A model generated the notes under the pieces. The model worked only from the letters and a program-made list of their open reading frames with translations, was not told the origin of the DNA and made no database searches. From Paenibacillus sp. PL91 (GTDB lineage: Bacteria > Bacillota > Bacilli > Paenibacillales > Paenibacillaceae), in the NCBI RefSeq assembly GCF_012935325.2, contig NZ_JABBYG020000010.1, positions 207,136-271,135 of the forward strand: DNA of 64,000 nucleotides, in the 5' to 3' direction. Each line of letters begins with the position of its first letter. Positions within the stretch are counted from its first letter, which is position 1. The translations under genes were made by a program, and so were the position numbers. This document shows, in pieces, positions 35,050 to 44,615 of this stretch.

Positions 35050-35916
35050 ATGTATATAATAAATGCCGATTTAGTACGTAGATTAATTAAAAAGCAATTT
35101 CCTCAATGGGCAGACTTACCGGTCAAGCCTGTTGAAAAAGGCGGTTATGACAACTTTACCTTTCATTTAGGCGATGAGATGAGCGTGAGGCTGCCAAGAG
35201 ACGAAGGTCACGCTCCGCAGGCTGAGAAAGAAGCTTACTGGCTGCCAAAGCTCAAACCTCATCTTTCGCTGCCTATTCCTGTTCCTTTAGCAAAAGGAAA
35301 GCCGGACGAAGACTACCCGTTTTTCTGGTCCGTTAATAGCTGGATTGAGGGAGAAACCTTAAGGCATGACAATATCTCAGATATGAATGAATTTGCCGTT
35401 GAGCTTTCTATGTTTATGAAGGAGCTTCAAAGTATCGACGCAAAGGACGGTCCTGCAGGTGGTGAGCATAACTATTTTAGAGGTTGCCCTCTGACAGTGT
35501 ACAACGATCAGACTTTATCAGCCCTTGAAACGCTGGGTGGTTTAGCAGATACAGAAAAGTGTCTAAAAATATGGCATCAAGCAATAGCATCGGAATGGAC
35601 AAAAAAGCCTGTTTGGATTCATGGTGACATTGCTCCAGGAAATCTTCTTGTAAAGAACGGCAAGTTATCAGCCGTTATAGACTTTGGCATAATGGCTGTT
35701 GGCGATCCTGCAGCCGAATTAACCATGGCATGGACATTTTTTGATGACAAGAGCAGGGGAGCGTTTCTTCAATCTACGGGCCTTGACACCGAAACGGAAA
35801 GCAGGGCAAGAGGCTGGGCGTTATGGAAAGCACTAATAACATACGCATGGCAAGATAAGGAATCCGTATCTGCATTAGAAGCGAAGAAGGTTATTGATGT
35901 ATTGCTGAATGAATAG
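35050..35916 (+). CDS. Aminoglycoside phosphotransferase (APH) family protein
   Basis: A 288-residue kinase-fold protein. The catalytic loop is WIHGDIAPGN (Asp193, Asn198) and the metal site VIDFG (Asp211), with a hinge segment SWIEGE near residue 97. The length and motifs match APH-family small-molecule kinases that phosphorylate aminoglycosides, choline, homoserine or sugars, and most chromosomal members have no known substrate. The nucleotidyltransferase-domain gene 40 bases upstream probably shares its transcript. The DNA looks more A/T-rich than the flanking sugar genes. Confidence 0.85.
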   Translation: MYIINADLVRRLIKKQFPQWADLPVKPVEKGGYDNFTFHLGDEMSVRLPRDEGHAPQAEKEAYWLPKLKPHLSLPIPVPLAKGKPDEDYPFFWSVNSWIEGETLRHDNISDMNEFAVELSMFMKELQSIDAKDGPAGGEHNYFRGCPLTVYNDQTLSALETLGGLADTEKCLKIWHQAIASEWTKKPVWIHGDIAPGNLLVKNGKLSAVIDFGIMAVGDPAAELTMAWTFFDDKSRGAFLQSTGLDTETESRARGWALWKALITYAWQDKESVSALEAKKVIDVLLNE

Positions 35917-35977
35917 CGGATATGCATTGCCTGCTGGATTTTACTGCGTTTCAGATCTATTCCATGTTTGATTTCTT

Positions 35978-36017
35978 AACCACCCTCCGACTAACCATCG
36001 CAGGGTGGTTTTCTTTT
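35978..36017 (+). terminator. Intrinsic terminator after the APH-family gene
   Basis: AACCACCCT (35978-35986) pairs with AGGGTGGTT (36002-36010), followed by TTCTTTT. Confidence 0.8.
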
Positions 36018-36154
36018 ATGCCCATTTATTTAAAACAACCCCATAAAGTTTGCTTTTACCCCCGTGCAATCCAAAATACAGTCAGGTAGTATGGAGGTAA
36101 GCAACAGCTAGATGAGCAAGGTTAATGAAAATGCAAGAGGGGTAAGGTGAGAGG

Positions 36155-37786
36155 ATGCTGCGTGCGCTAATTGTGGACGATGAATTCGAAATCCGCGAAG
36201 GTTTGCGTAACCGCTTTCCTTGGGAAGCTTTTGGCATCGAGGAAGTGCTGGTCGCCGATGATGGGGATACAGCCTTGATGCTCGCGCTGGATAAACGGCC
36301 AGATCTAATCGTTACCGATATTAAAATGAACCGGATGTCCGGTCTTGAATTTCTCCGTTCCTTGCGTGCTGTGGAGGATTATAAGCCGGAGGCGATTGTT
36401 GTCAGCGGCTATGATGATTTTGAGCTGGTCAAGCAGGCGATGCAAATCGGTGTACTGGACTATATTCTCAAGCCGATCAATTTGGAGGAGCTGGACCAAA
36501 TCGTTGGCAAAACGATGGACCATATCCATAAGAAAAGAATGGATCTGCATAATGAACAGCAGCTGATTAATCAGGTGAAGTTCGCGATACCGAAAATGCG
36601 CGAGGAGCTGCTCAGAGAGATGGTGGAGCAGGAATACGGTCCCTACCGAGAAGCGAGGAGACGCCATCGCCTGCAGACGCTCCATTTGGAATGGATCGCG
36701 AGCCAGCAATTGACGCTTGTAGTCGTTGAGGCTGATGATCTGAAAGCAATTGAGAATCGCCACGCCAAGGAGAAGGAGCTGGTGCTGTTTGGAATCGGAA
36801 ATGTCGTAAATCAAACACTGGAGGAGGAATACCCGTACCCCTTCGCGCTTTGCACAGACAGCAGCAACCGCTGGGTCGTCCTATTAAGCTGCTCGCGCCC
36901 AGAGCATGCGGAGCTTAGCCGGGGCATGGCACAGCTATGCTTGCAGCGAATCAATGATTTCGTGAAGGTGAAGGCGAGCGCAGGCATGCGAACGACACCT
37001 TGCACGTTTGAGCATCTCCATGACATGTATGCGGAAGCGATAAATGTATTGGAGCAGAAGGCGGTTTATGGCGGCAATCGATTATTTACGGAGCAGGGGC
37101 TTTATTATGAAGGCGATGGTGGAGACCTGTCGCTTGGCGAGCCCGAGGAGGTGCTGGACCTCGTTAAGTATGGATCAGATGATGAGATAACGGCGGCGAT
37201 GGATCGATTTGTGGAGATGGTTCAAGCTTGGCGGCTGAGTCAATTGCGGGATATCCAGCAGAAAATATTCGAATGGCTGTTTGAAGTATTTCGAAGAGCG
37301 GCTGCAGCCGGCATCCCGAATAAAAATTGGGGCAGCAATCCGATAGCGGTATGGGAGCAGCTGGAGCAATACGATACGCTGCAGTCGCTGCGTGTGCAGA
37401 CGGAAATATTTCTGCAAGCGATAGCTTCCGACTTTCGCAAGCTATCCGCAACGCCAAGCCAAATTGTATGTGAGGCGGAGAAAATATTGCACCGCGATTA
37501 TGCCGAGAGCCTGACGCTGCAAAGCGTCGCGATGGCCGTTCATGTGACGCCCGTGTGGCTGAGCAAGCTGTTCAAGAAAGAGAAGCGGAAAACCTTTTTG
37601 GAATATTTGACGGAAATACGCATTGAGAAGGCGAAGGAAATGCTGGGAGACATTCAGTACAAGGTGTACCAAATTTCATATCAGGTTGGTTATAAGGACC
37701 CGGTTCATTTCTCCAAGCTATTCAAAAAACAAGTGGGCTGCACGCCAAAGGAATATAGGCGGCAAAGAGGCATCGCGGACGAATAA
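36155..37786 (+). CDS. Response regulator with AraC DNA-binding domain, YesN type
   Basis: A 543-residue regulator with a receiver domain (Asp8/Asp9, phosphoacceptor Asp55 in IVTDIKMN, Lys106 in YILKP), a long middle region and two AraC helix-turn-helix motifs at the C-terminus (LQSVAMAVHVTPVWLSKLFKKE and VYQISYQVGYKDPVHFSKLFKKQVG). No kinase gene is adjacent on the same strand. The nearest, of the matching YesM type, starts at 40888 beyond an opposed GH38 gene. The two probably form one pair controlling the mannosidase and importer cluster, which is inference from position. Confidence 0.92.
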   Translation: MLRALIVDDEFEIREGLRNRFPWEAFGIEEVLVADDGDTALMLALDKRPDLIVTDIKMNRMSGLEFLRSLRAVEDYKPEAIVVSGYDDFELVKQAMQIGVLDYILKPINLEELDQIVGKTMDHIHKKRMDLHNEQQLINQVKFAIPKMREELLREMVEQEYGPYREARRRHRLQTLHLEWIASQQLTLVVVEADDLKAIENRHAKEKELVLFGIGNVVNQTLEEEYPYPFALCTDSSNRWVVLLSCSRPEHAELSRGMAQLCLQRINDFVKVKASAGMRTTPCTFEHLHDMYAEAINVLEQKAVYGGNRLFTEQGLYYEGDGGDLSLGEPEEVLDLVKYGSDDEITAAMDRFVEMVQAWRLSQLRDIQQKIFEWLFEVFRRAAAAGIPNKNWGSNPIAVWEQLEQYDTLQSLRVQTEIFLQAIASDFRKLSATPSQIVCEAEKILHRDYAESLTLQSVAMAVHVTPVWLSKLFKKEKRKTFLEYLTEIRIEKAKEMLGDIQYKVYQISYQVGYKDPVHFSKLFKKQVGCTPKEYRRQRGIADE

Positions 37787-37834
37787 TCCTTGCGGGAGCA
37801 TACAAATAGGAGCAGCGGCGTTCAAGTTGACAGC

Positions 37835-37886
37835 AAGAGGCAGACTCTAAGGGGAAATGGCATGACCTTATGAAGCTGCCTCTTTT
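37835..37886. terminator. Terminator between response regulator and GH38 genes
   Basis: AAGAGGCAG (37835-37843) pairs with CTGCCTCTT (37876-37884) around a 32-base loop and is followed by TT. It lies between convergent genes. Confidence 0.55.
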
Positions 37887-37919
37887 GCGTCAAACGTTGA
37901 AGCCTGTAATATGAAACGC

Positions 37920-40655
37920 TTATTCCGATGCTGCGGGTAAGCCAATGGTTACAATTTTATAGCCTTCTACTTGAACCGTATCGTTGATCAGCTCGGAGCC
38001 TGCGTCTTCCATAATGGTGCTAACATAGGCGTGGGAAGCTGCATTTGGCTGAACAGCCAATCTCGTTTCTGATCCAGCCATATTGTACCACCGGGCCATG
38101 CTGTCGCCTCTTGCCTCGTTGATCTTCAAGCTGGAGAAGGCAAGCTGATCGCCGTTCCACTTGAGAAAATCATGGGCAGCTGCGAGCTCGCCATCATGCA
38201 AGCCCGTACCGATCGCAGTCAGCGGAATGGGGAACCGGTACGCTTCTCGGTAAGCATGAAAGCGGTCCGCTTCGTCGCCATAAGGGATGATCATCCATTC
38301 GGCTTCATTAGCGCCAAGGCACTGCGCGTCCGGCGTATGGAATACGCCCCAGTCGCCAAGCTCGCCGACTGCGCGAAGCAGCGTTAACGCGATCGTGTTT
38401 CTTCCGTCTTGGAGCACCTCGTACTCATTTAAGCCTTTGCCTGCAACGGTTAAGCCTCTTTGATCGGCGTGAACGTCGATAAAGGCTTGCATATGCTGGC
38501 AGTTGCTCGGATTTTCCCATTCCTTGGACGGTACGTTTTGGCGCTCGGCAACCTCAAAGATCGAGTCGGCAAAATGTGTCGTTGCAAGAATATCCGATGG
38601 GAGCAATACGCGAAGCCTGTGATCCATGGACTGATTTTCAATACGCGCATGAACATGCACGCCTTTGCCTTCTCGCTCAAGGCTGACGCGGGTCACGATG
38701 ACCAGCGGAGCAAGCAAATCGGATCTGCCGGCCTTCCGCTGCCGGAACTCGACCATCGTCCGGACTTCTTCCGCGAGCAGGTCGTCCGCCCGTGCTGGTA
38801 TAGATAGACAATGTACGATTTCGATAGCTGCCCGGTAGGGCGTATCCTCAACAACCCGAATTTCGGCTTTGCTCCCCTTTGTCGTAATCGGCAGGTCGCC
38901 GGCTGGCTGCTTGAAAATATATTCGTTGCCGATATCGCCGACGTTCTCGTAATGGCCGAGGTCAAGAAAAAGCTGCCTGCTATGCTTGTCATAAACAACA
39001 TAGCTTCCGTCTTCCTCTACCGTCAGTCTGAGATGGCGATTTTCGAGCGTCGCCTTGCCAGCCAATAGGGACTCGCGTGTATCGTTTGCGGGCTTGCTTT
39101 CATTTTTGCTCGGAATCCATGCGAAGGAGCTATAGCCCATGGAAGGCAGCGTTCCCGTCTCGAAGGTTATGCTGAGCGCACGTGCCATATAGGGCTGCCG
39201 GAATTTATCGTTTGGCAATTCATAGCCGAAGCGCACGCCCAAATCTTGAACGGTGAAAGCGATTCTATCTCCGTCCGCGTTAACCAAATATCCGTCGGCA
39301 TGCGTTCGCTCCTTAACGAGCTCGGCTACCGCAACCGGATTTTCGCTTTGATCGAAGAAGCGGTGAGACCATTCAATTTCAACGGTTAGGACAGAAGACC
39401 CCTCGTAGCCGCTAGTATTAAAGACAACAAAAGGCGCTGCTGACTCGCCAAATGCTGCAAAATGGCTCGTATTCATTTTTGTGCTTATGAATTTGGCGCT
39501 TTCGTTCGTTAGCGCTTTGCCAACCTCCATGCTTTTGGCAAACCGTGTTTGCATCTCATGATAGACCTCGTCGACGCTGCAGCCGCAAATGCTGTCATGC
39601 GGATGGTTTTGCATTAACGTTTTCCAAGCATATTGAAAAAGCCCGTGAGGGTAAGGCTTGCCTAGCTGATGCGCGATGGCAGAGATCGGCTCAGCTACTT
39701 TCTCCAGCAGCGTCTGATTCCGCTGATTCAGCTGCTTGATATAGACGCGTGCGGAAGCGGTATTGACTAAGGAATACCAGCCATCCGTCTGCTGGCCGCG
39801 AAGCTCGCCGCGCGTCAGGCTTAAGCTTGGTGGCTGCTCTGACTGAACGGCCTTGATATAGTCGTCAAAGCTAGAGTGGACGAACTCGAAATCCGGGAAG
39901 AGCTCCCTGGCAACGCGAAGCGCTTCGGAGAGATTCGTCTGAATGGGCTGATGATCGCAGCCGTTCATGAGCAGAAGCTGAGAGGTTGAGGCATAATGCA
40001 TCGCTCGCGCCAGCCGATGCTCCCAGTAAGGCTTCGCTTTCTGCGGATCAACGGGAATTTCCATGCCGTTGTTGTACCAGTTGGCGAAGAGGATGCCGAG
40101 AACGCTTGAGCCGTCCGGCGCCTGCCAGATCAGCTCGGAGAAGGGTGATTCAAGGCCGGAGGAATCCTCTACCCGGTTGTTAAAGCCGGTTGCCTTGACC
40201 CCCCTTCCGAAGACGGCGGTGTCAATGCCCGCTTGTCTCAGAAGCTGCGCGGCTTGGCCCATATTGCCAAATGAATCGGGAAAATAGCCAAGCTTCGAGA
40301 TCGGTCCAAATTTTGCCGCATCCCGATGCCCGATTTGCAAGTTTCTAACGTTAGCCTCGCTGCTCGTCAGAAATTCGTCCTGCAAAATATACCAAGGGCC
40401 TAGAGACAGCTTGCCCTCATCGCAAAGCTTTTGGATTTGATCGCGCTTCTCCGGGTATACCTGCAAATAATCGTCCAAAATAATCGTTTGCCCATCCAAA
40501 TAAAAGCTGCGGAAATCAGGATCGGCCTCGAACGTATCCAGCAGCGTGTCCATCGTTTCAATAAGCTTCACATGATGGGCCTCGTAAGGCATGTACCATT
40601 CTCTATCCCAATGGGTGTGGGAAATGACATGTACCACCCTTTTCGATGCAGTCAT
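37920..40655 (-). CDS. GH38 family alpha-mannosidase
   Basis: A 911-residue family 38 enzyme removing alpha-linked mannose. SHTHWDREW near the N-terminus provides zinc ligands His15 and Asp17, and the nucleophile Asp127 lies in YFPDSFGNMG. The GH38 N-terminal barrel (about 5-270), middle helical domain (about 280-370) and C-terminal beta domains (about 400-905) follow in the usual order. There is no signal peptide. AGAGGA lies 7 bases before the ATG. It stands alone on the minus strand between the response regulator and kinase genes of the cluster. With the GH71/99-like enzyme further on, it suggests alpha-mannoside use. Confidence 0.92.
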   Translation of the reverse strand: MTASKRVVHVISHTHWDREWYMPYEAHHVKLIETMDTLLDTFEADPDFRSFYLDGQTIILDDYLQVYPEKRDQIQKLCDEGKLSLGPWYILQDEFLTSSEANVRNLQIGHRDAAKFGPISKLGYFPDSFGNMGQAAQLLRQAGIDTAVFGRGVKATGFNNRVEDSSGLESPFSELIWQAPDGSSVLGILFANWYNNGMEIPVDPQKAKPYWEHRLARAMHYASTSQLLLMNGCDHQPIQTNLSEALRVARELFPDFEFVHSSFDDYIKAVQSEQPPSLSLTRGELRGQQTDGWYSLVNTASARVYIKQLNQRNQTLLEKVAEPISAIAHQLGKPYPHGLFQYAWKTLMQNHPHDSICGCSVDEVYHEMQTRFAKSMEVGKALTNESAKFISTKMNTSHFAAFGESAAPFVVFNTSGYEGSSVLTVEIEWSHRFFDQSENPVAVAELVKERTHADGYLVNADGDRIAFTVQDLGVRFGYELPNDKFRQPYMARALSITFETGTLPSMGYSSFAWIPSKNESKPANDTRESLLAGKATLENRHLRLTVEEDGSYVVYDKHSRQLFLDLGHYENVGDIGNEYIFKQPAGDLPITTKGSKAEIRVVEDTPYRAAIEIVHCLSIPARADDLLAEEVRTMVEFRQRKAGRSDLLAPLVIVTRVSLEREGKGVHVHARIENQSMDHRLRVLLPSDILATTHFADSIFEVAERQNVPSKEWENPSNCQHMQAFIDVHADQRGLTVAGKGLNEYEVLQDGRNTIALTLLRAVGELGDWGVFHTPDAQCLGANEAEWMIIPYGDEADRFHAYREAYRFPIPLTAIGTGLHDGELAAAHDFLKWNGDQLAFSSLKINEARGDSMARWYNMAGSETRLAVQPNAASHAYVSTIMEDAGSELINDTVQVEGYKIVTIGLPAASE

Positions 40656-40821
40656 TCTTGTTCCTCTTTTCCTTGAAAGGTTAGGTATTACGGGTATAGT
40701 CTAATGAATCCGCGGCTCGGTCACAATGAGGGAATCACAAACTTTAAGGGGAATTATTATCGCTTTGGGGCGAAAGAGCGAGCAGGCATAAAGATGCTCC
40801 TAAGAGAGAGGAAATTGCATC

Positions 40822-40849
40822 TTGCAGCATGAACGGTAATGCGTATAAA
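40822..40849 (+). promoter_or_regulatory. Possible promoter of the histidine kinase gene
   Basis: TTGCAG at 40822-40827 and TATAAA at 40844-40849 are separated by 16 bases. Confidence 0.4.
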
Positions 40850-40887
40850 ATCGAGGACAAGTCTACCTTCGAACAGGAGGCAGCATA

Positions 40888-42714
40888 GTGGAAGGAAGGT
40901 ACATGCAGATGAATAAAGTCTCCTTTCGGTTGGCCTCATCCTTCCGCAATCGGATGATTCTCATTTTTTTTATGATCATAATCGTTCCGTTTCTGCTGTT
41001 TGCGTATTACGCGCATATCAAATCGATTGAGGGCATTTCCAATACGAATACGACGATGTCCATGAGCTATCTTCTCCAGGCGAGAAAAAACTTCGAAATT
41101 TATCTCAATAAATTAAACGAACAGGTGAATGAAGTGATCGGCAATAAAGCGCTTCAGGATTTGCTTGAAAAAGAACCACGGGATCAAGCCGAAGAAGAAG
41201 CGTTTACAGTCAATCTGCTGACGGTGCTTTATCATGCGACTCCAGCCATTGATGCTTTCCGGGTTAAGGTTTATCCGATTGTACCGACGGATTACCCTTC
41301 ATACATGAGGACGATTGATGAATCGGTGCGCATAGGCGATCAGTATTGGTTCCAGCGCTCTAAGGCTACGGTTAGCCCGACCTGGTATTTGACCATGCCG
41401 CAGCAAGGCAAATATGCAAAGCCGCTGCTCTCTTATGTCAAACGTTTTTCGGGACTGTACGACCAAAAACTGAGAGGAATCATCGCTACGGATCTGTCTG
41501 AGGATTATTTGAAGCGCTATTTCTCGCCATCCGACCAACTAAAGGATCAGAAGCTGCTGCTTATAAATGAGAAAGGGATCGTACATTACGATTCCTCGGT
41601 TAATGAATGGACCGGGAAGCCGTTTCCGTCAGCATCATTCATCTCATATATGAACACCGGCGATGAAGGCTCCAAATCGATTGCGATTGAAGGGGAAACC
41701 TATTTGGCTACCTATATAAGGATGGCTAACCATCCATGGACAATCGTAAGCCTGACTCCCCTTCACGAGCTGACGGGGACGATTGATGAGATTAACCGCA
41801 TGCTCGTTATCTTTCTGATCGTATATCTTGTTTGCTGTATTAGCGTCGTCTTTTATATTACCGCTTATTACACGCAGCCCATCGCTCATCTGGTTCGAAT
41901 CATGAGAAGACTGGAAGCGGACAACCTGCATTATTTGCTGCCTTGGTCGTCACGAAAGGATGAGGTTGGATGGCTTTATAGAGGAGTCGGCAGCCTGGTT
42001 CAGCGAATAGAAGGGTTGATTAAGGAAGCGGCACGCTCGGAGAGGAACAAAAAGGCGCTCGAGTTTCAAGTGCTTAGCCATCAGATAAATCCGCATTTTT
42101 TATACAATACGTTGGAGTCGATCAGGTGGAAGGCGGAAAATCATGGCCGCAGCGATATTAGCGAGATGGTGTCGGCACTAGGCAACCTGCTGAGGCTCAG
42201 TTTGAATCAAGGCAAAGAGATTACGACGCTGCGCCGCGAGATCGAGCAGGTCAAAGCTTATGTGTTAATTGAACAAGCGAGGATGGGGAAGGTTGTCCGC
42301 ATCTTGTATGCATGCGAGGAAGCGACGATGGATTTGCCGTTTTTACGGCTTCTGCTGCAGCCGCTTGTGGAAAACGCGATCCAGCACAGCGTGCGGGACA
42401 ACTTCGAGAAAGGCAAAATCATGATAACGGCAAGAAGAGAAGGCGACGATCTCGTAATCGATATCGCGGATAATGGCAAAGGCATTCCGGCTTCGGTTCT
42501 GGAGCAGCTGGAGAAGGAGGAGGAGCCAAGCGTCCAGTTCTCCCATACGCGCAGAGGAGTAGGGCTTCGCAATGTGAACGATAGGCTTAAGCTTTATTTT
42601 GGCGACGCATACAAGCTTCATATTGCAACAGGGCCAGCTATCGGCACGAAGATTACGTTAAGGCATCCTATTCTGAAGGAAGGCCAGGATATGGATTCGA
42701 TCGGGAATGGGTGA
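40888..42714 (+). CDS. Sensor histidine kinase, YesM/LytS type
   Basis: A 608-residue membrane kinase. GTG at 40888 is 7 bases after CAGGAGG; in-frame ATGs at 40903 and 40909 are alternatives. Transmembrane helices lie at about 22-44 and 305-328, enclosing an extracytoplasmic sensor domain. They are followed by HAMP, the His_kinase domain with INPHFLYN (His403) and HATPase with Asn496 in VENAIQHS and a GVGLRNVNDRL box. It is followed by a binding protein after 27 bases. Its likely partner is the response regulator at 36155, separated from it by the opposed GH38 gene. Confidence 0.93.
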   Translation: MEGRYMQMNKVSFRLASSFRNRMILIFFMIIIVPFLLFAYYAHIKSIEGISNTNTTMSMSYLLQARKNFEIYLNKLNEQVNEVIGNKALQDLLEKEPRDQAEEEAFTVNLLTVLYHATPAIDAFRVKVYPIVPTDYPSYMRTIDESVRIGDQYWFQRSKATVSPTWYLTMPQQGKYAKPLLSYVKRFSGLYDQKLRGIIATDLSEDYLKRYFSPSDQLKDQKLLLINEKGIVHYDSSVNEWTGKPFPSASFISYMNTGDEGSKSIAIEGETYLATYIRMANHPWTIVSLTPLHELTGTIDEINRMLVIFLIVYLVCCISVVFYITAYYTQPIAHLVRIMRRLEADNLHYLLPWSSRKDEVGWLYRGVGSLVQRIEGLIKEAARSERNKKALEFQVLSHQINPHFLYNTLESIRWKAENHGRSDISEMVSALGNLLRLSLNQGKEITTLRREIEQVKAYVLIEQARMGKVVRILYACEEATMDLPFLRLLLQPLVENAIQHSVRDNFEKGKIMITARREGDDLVIDIADNGKGIPASVLEQLEKEEEPSVQFSHTRRGVGLRNVNDRLKLYFGDAYKLHIATGPAIGTKITLRHPILKEGQDMDSIGNG

Positions 42715-42741
42715 AGCGTGAGTATCTAAGGAGGCATAACC

Positions 42742-44094
42742 TTGAAAAACAAACGTACAAACACATTTGTTATAAGTATACTCCTGATGTTTATGCTCGT
42801 TTTTACTGCTTGCTCGTTTAATGGCATGGGTGGCGGAGATGCGGCAAAGGAAATTCGCAAAGCGAACAAAGGGCTGGAGCCGCCCAAAGCTCCCGTCACG
42901 CTGAAGCTGCTCACATGGGCTGATGAAACCTACCAAGAGCTTTATGACAAATTTAATGCGAGATATCCTTGGATTACGATTGAGCCTATCCCAATTGTAG
43001 GCGGTGATGACGGCATTATGGCCAAAATAATAGAGCTTGAAGCAGCCGGAACGCCCGCCGACCTGACGTGGGTCGTCGGTGACCTGCTCCGCTTCGAGCA
43101 AAGCGGCTTGCTCGAAAATTTGAAGCCGTATATGAATGCCGATGCATCCTTTCAAGAAAAGGTGCTGCCTGACGGATACTTCGATACGATGGCTTATAAT
43201 GGCCGCAGGCTTGCGGTGCCGTTCGTTGACGTACCGATGTGGATAGTCGTAAACAAGGATTTGCTTGCCAAGCATGGCGTAGATATGCCGCCGAATAATT
43301 GGAGCTTCGATGATTTTCGTGAAATCGCAAGGCGTGTGACGGACCCTGCGGCAGGGGAATACGGCCTGACTACGAGCAGCGACTTCGTAATGCGCCTGCT
43401 CCCGATGAAAGCGGCAGCTGATGGACATGCTCCGAATCTAGCTTATTTAAATGAGCGATTGACGCAAAGCCTGTTAAGTACGCCAGCTGTGATGGAGGAC
43501 GTGCGATGGCTGTCGGAGTTCGTCACGAAGGACGGCTCCATGCTGTCTTGGGATAAAGCTGCAGAGCAAGGCGATGTGGTAAGACAGTTCATCAACGGCA
43601 AAACCGCATTTGAAATCGGCGGGGACTGGCTGCTTCCGAGGCTGCAGAAGGAAGCGAAGTTTGAATGGGATATCCTTCCTTTTCCTAGAGGCAAGGTCAA
43701 CCAATTCTCCTTCCATATTTATGGGCCGCTCGCGCTGCTAAGCGGCTCGAAGCATAAGGAGGAGGCTTACAAATGGATTAGCTTCCAATTCGAGACGGAG
43801 GCGCAAAAGTGGAAGATCGAGAAGGGCGCCAACGCTTCCGTCATTGAGCCGGAGCTGACGGAATATATCGATCAGGTTCCCTTGTGGCAGGGGAAAAACA
43901 TAGAGGCGGTCAAGATGACCAAGGATAACGGACTCGTGCTGCCAGGCGCTACAATCCCCGGCTTCTCAGAATATAATTGGATCAACGTCATCAATGATAT
44001 CGTCTTCCAAGGTGATGACATCAACCGGATTATTCCGGAGACGGAAGCATGGAACAAAAAGACGATGGAATTGCGGAAGAAATGGAAGCGATAA
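42742..44094 (+). CDS. ABC sugar transporter solute-binding lipoprotein
   Basis: A 450-residue binding lipoprotein. TTG at 42742 is preceded by AAGGAGG with a 7-base spacer. The signal ends in the lipobox FTAC with Cys24. The mature part has LKLLTWADETYQELYDKFNARYPWI and FEIGGDWLLPRL, a family-1 pattern. It directly follows the histidine kinase, so it may present ligand to that sensor as well as, or instead of, feeding an importer. The permeases at 44.8-46.7 kb are separated from it by a terminator and a repeat array and have their own binding protein. Confidence 0.9.
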   Translation: MKNKRTNTFVISILLMFMLVFTACSFNGMGGGDAAKEIRKANKGLEPPKAPVTLKLLTWADETYQELYDKFNARYPWITIEPIPIVGGDDGIMAKIIELEAAGTPADLTWVVGDLLRFEQSGLLENLKPYMNADASFQEKVLPDGYFDTMAYNGRRLAVPFVDVPMWIVVNKDLLAKHGVDMPPNNWSFDDFREIARRVTDPAAGEYGLTTSSDFVMRLLPMKAAADGHAPNLAYLNERLTQSLLSTPAVMEDVRWLSEFVTKDGSMLSWDKAAEQGDVVRQFINGKTAFEIGGDWLLPRLQKEAKFEWDILPFPRGKVNQFSFHIYGPLALLSGSKHKEEAYKWISFQFETEAQKWKIEKGANASVIEPELTEYIDQVPLWQGKNIEAVKMTKDNGLVLPGATIPGFSEYNWINVINDIVFQGDDINRIIPETEAWNKKTMELRKKWKR

Positions 44095-44107
44095 TCTTAT
44101 AAGTCGG

Positions 44108-44156
44108 ATAGGCTGTCTAGCAAGGTTGATCGACCTTGATGACGGCCTATTATTTT
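44108..44156 (+). terminator. Intrinsic terminator after the binding-protein gene
   Basis: Outer arms ATAGGC (44108-44113) and GCCTAT (44145-44150) enclose a perfect inner stem CAAGGT/ACCTTG (44121-44126 and 44133-44138). TATTTT follows. Confidence 0.7.
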
Positions 44157-44274
44157 GCAGCAAGAGGTAACGGCTATCATTCGTTCCTTTTAGGAGGAGC
44201 ATGCTGCAAACCGAATTATGCTTAGAACATTGAAAGTACCGCCCACCTCCACTAACCAACGATTTGTTCTGGTC

Positions 44275-44615
44275 ATTATGCTATTAGGAATAGATCTAGA
44301 AACTAGATCTATTCTCCCCAAACCAGCCACATACGCAGAAATAAGTCTAGAAACTAGACTTATTGCGGCTCTAGCCCCTCAATATAGCGATCGCAGCACC
44401 CATTTCCAGAAAATAGAGCTAGAAACTAGATCTATTCTCCCCAAACCAGCCTCATATGCAGAAATAAGTCTAGAAACTAGACTTATTGCGGCTCTAGCCC
44501 CTCAATATAGCGATCGCAGCACCCACTTCCAAAAAAATAGATCTAGAAACTAGATCTATTCTCCCCAAACCAGCCTCATTCACAGAAATAAGTCTAGAAA
44601 CTAGACTTATTGCCC
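44275..44615 (-). repeat. Tandem ~123-bp double-hairpin repeat array, locus 2 (three units, reverse orientation)
   Basis: Three units as at 20.2 kb but reversed. Hairpin B (AATAGATCTAG, AAA, CTAGATCTATT) is at 44289-44313, 44412-44436 (left arm AATAGAGCTA) and 44536-44560. Hairpin A (AATAAGTCTAG, AAA, CTAGACTTATT) is at 44340-44364, 44463-44487 and 44587-44611. Unit periods are 123 and 124 bp, and B-to-A spacing is 51 bp in all three. The arms here are longer and more perfect than at locus 1. The array follows a terminator and precedes the permease operon by about 220 bases. A repeated peptide frame across it is an artefact of the repeat. Confidence 0.95.

Noticed and set aside
44218..44553. 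111-codon frame with repeated ETRSILPKPA peptide
   Set aside because: The repetition comes from the 123-bp DNA repeat, whose period is divisible by three; no ribosome binding site or domain supports a protein.
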